64,000 nucleotides of DNA from RGIG4608 sp045643885. Lineage in GTDB: Bacteria > Bacillota > Clostridia > Oscillospirales > CAG-272. The stretch is taken from assembly GCA_045643885.1 (NCBI GenBank), contig JAZRFY010000003.1, forward strand, positions 36,138 to 100,137, written 5' to 3'. The first letter of the stretch is position 1; each line of letters starts with the position of its first letter. The position numbers were made by a program, and so were the translations under genes. Positions 35,315 through 44,900 of the stretch are shown here, one piece after another. The notes under the pieces are model-generated. The model saw nothing but the letters and a program-made list of their open reading frames with translations. It did not search any database and was not told the DNA's origin.

Positions 35315-36478
35315 GTGTACAGAAATGAGTCTAAATTTTTGCAGGAGGTTATAGCTTCATATTATCAAAGGGGACTTTTAGCGCTCGAGGAGGGGGAGAT
35401 CAAAAAAGCCCAAAAACTCATTTACTCTGCAGCAGAAAACACTCTGTTGTTGGCTAAGGATTCATCTGACGAAAAACGGATGGAATTGATTGAGCGAGCC
35501 GATCAAATGTGCGATTTTGCGAAAAAAATGGAAATCAAGGAGGAAGAAAAAAGAGAAGAAGAGCAACCGTTGCGCCGCAATTCCACTTGCAATCGCAAGC
35601 TTGATCCTTGTGAGGAAGAAACACCAAAAACACAGAAATTTGCCGATTTTTTGGCAAGCAAATTAACCTTTGATGACGTAGTTGGATTGGAGGATGTAAA
35701 AGATGAAGTTCGCCGACTCGCTATATATCCTCGTCAGTATCCCGAGGTTTATAAGCGCTTTAAAAAGAAGATGGGTGGGGGAATTCTTCTTTATGGTGTA
35801 CCGGGTACCGGAAAAACAATGATAGCGAATGCTATTGCAAACGAACTCGGGGCGACATTTTATCCAATCAAGTGCTCCGATTTGCTTTCAAAGTGGTTTG
35901 GTGAGGCGGAGCAAAACGTCAAGGACTTGTTTGAGGAGGCAAGAAAAAATCCTATTTCCGTTATATTTTTTGATGAGTTTGATGCACTGGGCACCAAGCG
36001 CGACACGGATTCATCTTCAATGAAGAGAATCATTCCCGAGCTTTTAATTGAAATGCAACGATCACAGGATGGGGAGAACACTTTGATTGTTATTGCAGCC
36101 ACAAACAGACCGTGGGATATAGATTCAGCTTTTTTGAGACCGGGACGATTTAAACTTTCAATACACGTTCCGCTGCCGGATGCTGATGCAAGAAGAGCCA
36201 TGATCGATTCAATGCTGAACAACATTCCAAAGGATGATAATCTTGAGGTTGAGAAAATTGTACAACTCAGTGATGGCTTTAGTGGGGCAGACATTGTTGA
36301 GGTTTGCGAAAAATTAAAGGACTGTGCCATTGACCGTATTATCAATGAAGGGGGAGAGGGAATTGTGGTAAATGGCGACATAGACCTAGTGTTTGCTTCT
36401 GCCAGATCTTCCGTTCAGGCAGAGGATATTGCGGCTATTGACTCATATAAAGCTCAACAATTTTGTCGAAAATGTTGA
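35315..36478 (+). CDS. Vps4/CdvC-like AAA ATPase with N-terminal MIT-like domain
   Basis: A 387-residue protein from a GTG at 35315, supported by AGGAG seven bases upstream; the previous stop is four bases before. Residues 8-73 form a three-helix unit resembling MIT domains (YYQRGLLALEEGEIKKAQKLIYSAAEN). A charged linker leads to a meiotic-clade AAA module: LTFDDVVGLEDVKDEVR, Walker A GVPGTGKT (161-168), pore-loop KWFGEAE (193-199), Walker B VIFFDEFDA (216-224), sensor ATNRPWD and arginine-finger region LRPGRF. This order and the SDLLSKWFGEAE text are those of Vps4, katanin and CdvC rather than FtsH; no protease or membrane part is present. The Vps4 beta-domain is absent. Likely disassembles the neighbouring ESCRT-III-like polymer. 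Confidence 0.85.
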   Translation: MYRNESKFLQEVIASYYQRGLLALEEGEIKKAQKLIYSAAENTLLLAKDSSDEKRMELIERADQMCDFAKKMEIKEEEKREEEQPLRRNSTCNRKLDPCEEETPKTQKFADFLASKLTFDDVVGLEDVKDEVRRLAIYPRQYPEVYKRFKKKMGGGILLYGVPGTGKTMIANAIANELGATFYPIKCSDLLSKWFGEAEQNVKDLFEEARKNPISVIFFDEFDALGTKRDTDSSSMKRIIPELLIEMQRSQDGENTLIVIAATNRPWDIDSAFLRPGRFKLSIHVPLPDADARRAMIDSMLNNIPKDDNLEVEKIVQLSDGFSGADIVEVCEKLKDCAIDRIINEGGEGIVVNGDIDLVFASARSSVQAEDIAAIDSYKAQQFCRKC

Positions 36479-36479
36479 T

Positions 36480-36505
36480 TTATTTTATCTTTTATGATAA
36501 AATAA
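36480..36505 (+). other. A+T-only hairpin between genes 2 and 3 of the operon
   Basis: TTATTTTATC (36480-36489) pairs perfectly with GATAAAATAA (36496-36505). It lies in the 54-base gap after the AAA gene and could mark an mRNA processing point or an internal control site. Confidence 0.35.
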
Positions 36506-36532
36506 TATAAATATACACTTTTGGAGTAATTT

Positions 36533-37129
36533 ATGGGAATTATTGTTGGAAAAATACCTGAAAATCAATCCTCTTATACCGTGTCTAACAAAGAGGTCTT
36601 ATACGCTGTTGAAACAGTAAAAGAAGGCAAAATAGTGCGCCGAATTGGGCAACCGGGATGGGTGGAACTCGAGCAGCACCAAGGTTTACAGTGGTATGTT
36701 GTAAATCGAAACGAGCAAAACTGTGCCCTCATTTATTTTGTTGAAGGCGTTTATAAAATTAAGATTGCATTTAGTGCCGAGGTGTTGTTTCCAACATTTC
36801 TTTTAAGCCAAGAAAAATTAATGGGAAAGGATATGTCCGATCTGTTTTCAGAGTGGGCAAGCTCTTCACAAATATCAAACAAAGTTACCGATTTTTTAGC
36901 AAGCAACAATATCAGCACGGAAAAGCAATTCTTTGACGGGGACAATCGTGTACGATTGGAGAAAGAGCTGATGCAAAGATATAGAAAAGATTTCATCAAT
37001 AATTGGGGAATGATTTTGAATGGTGTTGAAATCGCACAAAAGGTAATTTTGTCTGATAAATCTTCTCAAAAGCCCAAAACTGAGGCAAGTGAAAAGAAAA
37101 AGAAGAGTATATATCATCACATTTATTAA
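36533..37129 (+). CDS. Uncharacterised operon protein with weak SPFH/band-7 resemblance
   Basis: A 198-residue soluble protein behind GGAG. I do not recognise it firmly. The N-terminal half is beta-rich (VLYAVETVKEGKIVRRIG, then PGWVELEQHQGLQWYVV and YKIKIAFSAEVLF). The second half is helical and ends in LMQRYRKDFINNWGMILNGVEI. That last pattern (a helix, a G, then a strand) recalls the end of SPFH/band-7 domains, as in bacterial virion-core-like SPFH proteins. A Lys/Ser-rich tail of 30 residues follows. SPFH proteins scaffold membranes and often accompany the PspA branch of ESCRT-III. It has 15 bases before the next gene. Treat the assignment as a guess. Confidence 0.6.
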   Translation: MGIIVGKIPENQSSYTVSNKEVLYAVETVKEGKIVRRIGQPGWVELEQHQGLQWYVVNRNEQNCALIYFVEGVYKIKIAFSAEVLFPTFLLSQEKLMGKDMSDLFSEWASSSQISNKVTDFLASNNISTEKQFFDGDNRVRLEKELMQRYRKDFINNWGMILNGVEIAQKVILSDKSSQKPKTEASEKKKKSIYHHIY

Positions 37130-37144
37130 GAAGGAGACAGTAAT

Positions 37145-38959
37145 ATGAGAGATAATAAAATGCTTGAATTTAATGAGATATTAATTGCCATTGAAGTGGG
37201 CGCTGACAAGATTGCGCTGCGTATCGACGCGGGTGAGCGTTCAATTAATTCACTTAAGAGAATCAAGGACTGTGTTTTAACAATAATGGATGTGATGGAA
37301 ATTTGCTCTGACGAAGAAAAAACCGGCAAATTGCCCCTTCTTAAAGCTATTTACAGAAATATTAAAATGGCCATTGCCGCTCCCACTTCTATTGAATTTG
37401 TAGCGGAACGTATTGAGCATTTTGTTGATGAATATCTTTCTTTGCAGCATCCCTTTGAGGAGGAATATGAAGAAGGACTCGACAAAGATTTGCAAAACTG
37501 GATTGAGGCGCAAATCATCACCAATCGCAAGCAAAATATTGCAAGAGAGCAAAGTCAGATATTGAATAGCAATTTGTCTGCGGATTCTCCCGAATTCAAA
37601 CTTGAGGAAATCAAGTACAACGCTAAAGAGTATCAAAAGAACACTCTTGATCAGCGACTTGACTACATAAAGAAGGGCGTTGAAACAAATGCCATGATAG
37701 TGCGTGAGAAAGAGAAGGACAGAACTCTTTCAGACGTAATGGAGCGCACTATTACCACGCCGGATGAATTTGCGGATATGGCGTATATCAATAAGGATAT
37801 GGAAGTTGAACTCAATGCAAATTATAATGCATTCAAGGAGGTAGCTAAGGATATTTACGGTCAAGACGCATGCCAGGTGTTTGACGATTCAGCTTTTGTA
37901 AAAGCACTTGAGGAAACTCAACTCGAGGCATTATACAAAGCGGATAAGGACGGATATGCAGAGAAGATCCTTTCAATGCAGTCAAAAGAATATCTTCACT
38001 CAATGCAAGAGATAATGAGCAAGATGGACTTGCTTGCACAGGGTATTGCAACGCTTAAGGGCGAGCAACAAGCGGAGCTTCTTGCGCTCCAAAAACACGT
38101 TGAAGAACTTTTTAGCACCACTAATGAATTGTCAAAATTCAAGAATAACGTAGAGGGTGACATTGAAGCCGAGATTCAGTATTGCCTTGACAGAAATCCT
38201 TCTGATTTGAAGGGCGCTAACTTGATTTTGAGAAGCTGCATTGAAAATTATTGCAGATGGGTGCATGGTGTTGACCTTAACGATAAGTTGATTTTGAGGG
38301 GTTGCGAAACTGCAGTTGACAAAATGAAATTTGCGCAAGTTGATGAAGCTTGTGTAAAAGACGTAGCGGCGATTTATACAAATTCCAACAAGTTCATTCA
38401 CACCGATTTAAAGACACTTAAAATGAGCGAATTGGAGAAGAAAAACGAAGCTAAAAGAATTCTTGAAAGCCTTGCAATTATTAAGGATTGGAAAATTGAT
38501 CGCTATGATATAGAGACCGGAGTGCCTCACTACTATAAGTGCCTGGATAATGATATCAAAAACATGATTGATGACGGAATGATTGACGTTGATACGTTAA
38601 TTAACGATAAGCAGATCACCTATTATTTCGATAAGATTGATTTTCTTTATCAATTTATGCAAAAACACGGATATGAAATACCCGACATTAAATTCAAGAG
38701 AGTCGAGGATATTGCAACGTATATGGGTGTAACCCTCCCCAAGAGAATGGAAGGATACATTTGTGAGTACGATAAAGAAAAAGAACATGGCAAGATAGCC
38801 TACGAAGAAAATAAGATATTCTTCTATTTGTCGGGATTTAAAAACAAATCGGATTGCAAAAAGAACGCAAGAGTAACCTTTGTTATTAAAGAAGACAAAA
38901 TAGGAAGACCTATTGCCAAGGATATACGAGCTATTGCTGTGGCAGAGGAGATTACATAA
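37145..38959 (+). CDS. Coiled-coil protein with HEPN-like region and cold-shock-like C-terminus
   Basis: A 604-residue protein; AAGGAG precedes the ATG by eight bases. Residues 1-110 are helical. About 115-330 are highly charged and coiled-coil prone (EQSQILNSNL, EFKLEEIKYNAKEYQ, LLALQKHVEEL). About 355-425 form a helical unit: RSCIENYCRWVH, then VAAIYTNSNKFIHTD. Its spacing resembles HEPN-type domains (N/R...H near the end), which in other conflict systems act as RNases or as scaffold. Residues 534-600 (GYICEYDKEKEHGKI, IFFYLSGF, ARVTFVIKE, KDIRAI) match a cold-shock/OB nucleic-acid binding domain. This suggests RNA sensing or cutting. Enzyme activity is unproven. Confidence 0.65.
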   Translation: MRDNKMLEFNEILIAIEVGADKIALRIDAGERSINSLKRIKDCVLTIMDVMEICSDEEKTGKLPLLKAIYRNIKMAIAAPTSIEFVAERIEHFVDEYLSLQHPFEEEYEEGLDKDLQNWIEAQIITNRKQNIAREQSQILNSNLSADSPEFKLEEIKYNAKEYQKNTLDQRLDYIKKGVETNAMIVREKEKDRTLSDVMERTITTPDEFADMAYINKDMEVELNANYNAFKEVAKDIYGQDACQVFDDSAFVKALEETQLEALYKADKDGYAEKILSMQSKEYLHSMQEIMSKMDLLAQGIATLKGEQQAELLALQKHVEELFSTTNELSKFKNNVEGDIEAEIQYCLDRNPSDLKGANLILRSCIENYCRWVHGVDLNDKLILRGCETAVDKMKFAQVDEACVKDVAAIYTNSNKFIHTDLKTLKMSELEKKNEAKRILESLAIIKDWKIDRYDIETGVPHYYKCLDNDIKNMIDDGMIDVDTLINDKQITYYFDKIDFLYQFMQKHGYEIPDIKFKRVEDIATYMGVTLPKRMEGYICEYDKEKEHGKIAYEENKIFFYLSGFKNKSDCKKNARVTFVIKEDKIGRPIAKDIRAIAVAEEIT

Positions 38960-38989
38960 TCCTTAATCATTTTTTATAGGAGAAAGCAT

Positions 38990-41900
38990 ATGAATGATGT
39001 TTTAAGAGAACCTCAAATGTTGTTTGCTGACATAGATCAAGATGACACCGAATATGATGAGCTTGAGTCTATAGATGACGTGAGTAATGAATATGAGGAA
39101 GACGACGTATCTGTTGATTCTTCAAATGAAATTGAATATGTAGAGTTGAAGCAGAGCGTAACAAACGCTATTCAAACATCTAAAACAAATCGTGAGGACA
39201 AGCATGAATTTTATTCTGAAATGCTTGAAAAGGCACACGCCAGACTTGTAGAAGCAAATTACCAATCCATCGGTTTGTATTTTGACGTTCTTTTGGAAAA
39301 GTTGTTGTGCGAATTGAAGCTTATTTCCCGCACAAGTGTTAAAGAGGGAAGCTTGTTCCACCTCTTTGACTATCCATATGATAGCTTTGCGGAAATTGCG
39401 CAAAAATGCAGTAGCTATAAAGCAATCAAGAACATGCAGAGTCAATTGTCAGAATATGATGACTTTCCTCGTGATTTTGATTTTGTGTCAACAATTCTTG
39501 ATGAGGTTGAAGAATACTACATAGCTCAAGAAGAAATTTCGGATACTAAAGCAGTAGTTATTTATGATAAACAGTTTTCCGTTGAAGCTGATTTATTGTG
39601 CAGTCATCTCACACAAGCTGATTGTGTATACAATTCTTTTGATATTTCAAAGAACACCACATACTCCGATACCAAGTTGCTTAGTGAGCTTCATAATGCA
39701 AGCTCTATAGTATTGTTTTGTGATGACGTAAAGAATGTTAAAAATACATTCAGAGCAAAACAAATAAATCACATTATCGAGAGTGATAAGGCATGTAAAA
39801 AATCAGTATTGTACATCACAGGAGATTTGACAAGCGGTGAAAAAAACGTTATCTCCTTAAAATCCGAAAATTGGCAAGAGGCTGCCGTTAAAAGTATATC
39901 TAAGCAGATCAAAAATGCTGTTCCCAAGGATGAGTTTGCAAGAGTGCTTGCAGAGGCATCATATTTTGATAAAAAGCTCAAGAATTACAAGATAATCAGC
40001 TCTATTCCACAGGAAAAAATAAGAAACCACTGGAATAGTTTGGACAAATTAGAAGAATTAGAAAAGGTATACGGCAAATCTCGTGATAATGAGATAAAGA
40101 ACGTGCTGACTTATTATCCTAAATCGGAGTTTGGCAAAAGACTTGATGAGCTTAATTCCAACGGACAGAATATTAACCAAATTATAAGTGATATTCAAAG
40201 CTTGGATAGAATTATCAGAGATTCCATAAGAAGGGGCGAGCACGAGGGAGTTGCTAAATCCGATTATGAATTTAACGTAAATCAACTTTTGAGGGAAATT
40301 GATCATCTTAAGACTAAGTATGATATACCTGTCGAGTATGATAAGTACTATTATCACGGTATAGTGCATAACAAATGTAAGGTTCAGTTGACTGACGAAA
40401 AGTCAATTGAACAATTTATTAAGCGCCACGGTAATGAATACGAGAAAAAAAGAAAGTATCAATTAGCTGAAGAAAAGTTTAATGAAGGAATAGAGTTATT
40501 CAAGCAAAACAAGTTCAGGGAATCAAAGGAAAAATATATTGAGGCTGCTAATCTTGGACACTATGAAGCGCATTTTAAGCTTGGAAATATTGAAAACAAA
40601 ACAGGCAACAAACAAGCGGCGCTTTATCACTATAAGCAGGCGGCTGAAAACGGACACAATAAGGCTTGCATAGAATTGGGCAAACATTGTTGCACTTTGG
40701 CTAATCAGGACGTCGAGAATAAGGATAAATATATTGCCGAGGCACTTGAGTGGTATAAGCGAGCTATCAGCTTAAGCAAACAAAAACCATTTGACGCGTG
40801 CATTTGGTTGGCGAACTATTATATGCGAGAGAGAGATTACGAGAAAGCTCGCAATTATTATGAGACCGCCCTTATGGATAAGAAGTCCAAAACAAAAATT
40901 TATGATAATTTGATTCATAAAACAGAAAGATTTGCTTTTATAGTTCCTTACCGTATGTTGGCCCTCGGTGAGTATTCTTTGGCACTTAAATGGCTCGATA
41001 TAGATGAGCAAGAGCTTAGAGAGTATTGGGAAAATACCGAGCATAAAAACATCGACCAGTTGCAATTAGAAGCCAATATCAAAGAAGCCAGAGAGCTTGT
41101 TGAAAAGTGTAATGCAAAAATTCTTGAAGAGTCACTGAAAAAGCATGTTGAGGACTCTAAAAAGGACCCCGACTCCTATAAGCCCGAAAACATACTCAAA
41201 GGGCTTGACAACATGCCAAATTATGAGAAGCACATTCTTACCATGGCGGAATTTTGCTTCAACAATGGCATGCTTGAAGAATACGCGGTCTTGTGTGAGA
41301 ACCACCTTGAAAACAACTTTGACTTTGAAATTGTAAAAAAGCTGGTAGAATATTATTTATCAAAAAATAATGTGTCTGATGCTGTAGGGCATATTCAAAA
41401 TGCCAAGGAATATTTTAGTAATGATGAGAGCAAGGTGCACATTATGCTCGACCATTGCTTTGCTGCTTGTCCGGACACTTTGCAGCATATCTTTTGGAGC
41501 GAGGCGTTTGAAAAGTTTATTGCGGACAAGGACCTTGCCGAAAGTGACATTGAATATTGCGAAAAATGTTGTGTTAAGGCACTCTCAATTACCACCCAAG
41601 AAAAAATTGCCGATTATTATTTCAATAACGGTAGATTTGAAGATGGAATGGCGTTGTATGTTCTTATCTATGATTATACGAAGGATAGCGCTTGGGTGAG
41701 AAAAATTGCAGATGCATACTGGCAAAACAATAACAAATCTCTCGCTATTGAGTGGTATAAAAAAACTGTTGACGAAGACGGAGAGGATCTTTCTGCAGTA
41801 TCAAGATTGATTCTTTACTATCTGAATCAGGGAGACAAAGAAAACGCCGCAACCTATATTCAAAAATACTCGAATTACTTTGTTAATGATATGGACAAGG

Positions 41901-44900
41901 TGTGCTTTATGCTTGCTTATTGCTTTGATAACTCTCAAAGCTCCCAGCAGCATAGCTTTTGGAGTAAGGCGTTTGAAAGATTTATCGCAGGCAAGGAGCT
42001 TAGCTCGGATGACATTGAATATTGCGAAAAATGTCATATTGAGTCCTTTGCGCTCCAAACCCAAGAAAAAATTGCCGATTATTATTTCAATAACGGTAGA
42101 TTTGAAGATGGATTGGCATTGTGCACTCGCATTTATAACTTCAATAAAAGCATTTCTTTGGCGAAAAGAATTGCTGATGAGTATTGGAAAAATGACGAAA
42201 AAGCATTGGCAGTTGAGTGGTATGAAAAATATTCGGAGATTCTTTCCAACCAAGCTATTATTTCAAGATTGGTTGACTATTTCTTGAATACTCAGGTAAA
42301 TAGTGTAAAGGCGGTCAAGTGGATTAATGCAGGTCAGACGTATTTTGTAGGTGATGAAAAGATTGTTACTTACATGCTTGATTACTATAAATCCAGACAT
42401 TATGAAAGCTCCCCCAATCATATCTTTTGGAGTAAGGCGTTTGAAAGATTTATCGCAGGCAAGGAGCTTAGCTCGGATGACATTAAATATTGCGAAAAAT
42501 GTCATATTGAGTCCTTTGCACTCCAAACCCAAGAAAAAATTGCCGATTATTATTTCAATAACGGTAGATTTGAAGATGGATTGGCATTGTGTACTCGCAT
42601 TTATAACTTCAATAAGAGCATTTCTTTGGCGAAAAGAGTTGCTGATGAGTATTGGAAAAATGACGAAAAAGCATTGGCAATTGAGTGGTATGAAAAATCC
42701 CTTGGAGAAGTTATTGAGCATGTAGTAGCAAGCAAATTGGTGGATTACTATTTGAGCAACGGCGACAAGGATAAGGCGGCAACCTATATTCAAAGCTCCT
42801 CCAAGCACTATGCAAATGACGAGGATAAGGTGCGTCTTATGCTTGCTTATTGCTATGATAATCGCCCCGGGTCCGAGCAGCACTACTTTTGGAGTGGAGC
42901 GTTTAAAAAGTTCATTGAAAATAAAGAGCTCACATTAAGTGATGCCGAATATTGCGAAAAGTGTCACACAATGGCAACACCGTACCGTGTTCTTAGAAAG
43001 CTTGGAGATATTTGGTATAAAAACTCCAATCCTCAAATGGCTTGCAAGTATTACTTGAAGCATGCAACTTACCAAAAGCAGTATCAGTTTGCAAAAGAGC
43101 AGGGCGATGCTTTTTGGAAAGATGGCTATAAAGAAGAGGCGGTTTTGCTTTACGAATTTTATGCTCAAAATGTTTCAAGAACAACCGTAGTGCCCAAAAT
43201 TTTGGGTGATTATTATAGAGACGTTGACCCCTCCAAGGCAAAAACGTGGTACGGTATAGTGTTGAAAAATACTAAGAGTGAATCCCCTCGATACGATGAA
43301 TTTGTGCTCACAATGATTGAATTGTGTGAAAAGACCGACGACAAGGCCCAAGCCGCTGCTTTGTGCTTGCAGGCTGGAAACAAGCTGTATAAAAATGGTC
43401 AAATTGATGCAGCCATAGTTCAGTTTGAGAAATGCAGTGCTTATGGTTCTTACAGCTCTGTTGAGCAAATTCTTGGCGACTACTATTATGGCAAAAATGA
43501 TCTCGATAGAGCATATATGCATTACAAAAAGATATATGATATCTCACCTGGGCAATGCTCTGAGAAAAATCTAATAAAAATTAGAGATCTTTCACAAACA
43601 CTTCTTGATAAAACAAGTGACGACGCGAAGAAAAAGGAATATTTGACTGACATAATGGAATATACCAAATTAATCGCGGAAAAGCTTTATTATCAAGATG
43701 ACGTATCGGCAGCGGGCAAGGAGTATCTCAAATATAAAAACCCCAACTTTACAGCAGAAAATTATCGTCACATTATCAAATATTATATGAAACAGGATAA
43801 GCTTAACGAGGCTTATGACGTGTATCAAAAGTATTTGAGCAATAAAATGGATGATGACATTGTATGTTACATTGGAGATGCGTATTTGAAGAAAAAAGCA
43901 AAGGATCTTGCAATCAAATGTTATGAGGATTATTGTAACTGCAAGAAAAATCAAACCTCCCAGCTGTATATTGACAAATTGAAGTCTTTGATTGAGCTCT
44001 ACGGAGCGGGCAACGTTCAAAAATGCCAAAATGCCTATAAAAACATTGGTGATGCCTATTACAAGAATGGAAATCATGAAGAAGCACTCAAGGCATATGA
44101 ATTAGCCGGTTGTGAAATCACAAAGCCTTTGGATATTGAAACTCTTGCCAAGTATTATTACAGAAACCAGAACTATGCTAAAGCGGCTGATTGGTATAAA
44201 AAAATAGCCAATAAAAATTTGGAGTTTTTTAGCATTATCGGTAAGTGCTATGACAACTTGAGCAACAATTACAGGGAGGATGCTATTCTTTGGTATGAAA
44301 AATTCTTGATAGTGTCCTTCAACGCAGACGTTGCCAAGCGTTTTGTGGAGCTTTGTAAGGCCGACAAAAATGATGAAAAGATACTCTACACTGTGGAAAA
44401 AAGCCGTGCAAAAGAGGAGTTTTCGTCCATTGATCAAAATGTGTGGATTGATTTGGGCGACAGATTTTATAAGAAAGGCTTGTTTATTGAGGCGGCAAGA
44501 GCCTACCAATTAATTAAATACCCCACTAACAACATAATATTTAAGATCGCCTCTTGTTATTACCGTGGCGGTAATTATCAAGAAACCCAAAATATTCTTA
44601 AGGCGCATTTAAATACTAAAATGTTGCACTACGGAAACGTATTTATCCCCGAAGAGTATTTGAAGGTGGTATATCCCACAAAGCCAATATACGTGGTAAT
44701 CGATAACGCTCTTGTTGAAATTGAGCCCAATATGATTAAATACGTTGTTCCCAAAGGAAAATCCAATACAGCGTCCATAATACATCTTAAGGACTCCGCT
44801 CCCAAGGAGCTTCCTGAAAAAATCAAGGTTATTATGGATCCTCATGCAGAAAGGACTATTTTGTATAGGTTGGAGCAAATATTCTTCCGCCCTAAGAAAA

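Noticed and set aside
35315..36478. FtsH protease for the AAA gene
   Set aside because: No N-terminal membrane spans, no HEXXH and no room for a peptidase domain; pore-loop text is of the Vps4 type.
41490..42960. CRISPR-like array suggested by regular repeats
   Set aside because: The repeats are 462-468 bases long, in frame and coding for TPR-type protein; there are no short repeat-spacer units.
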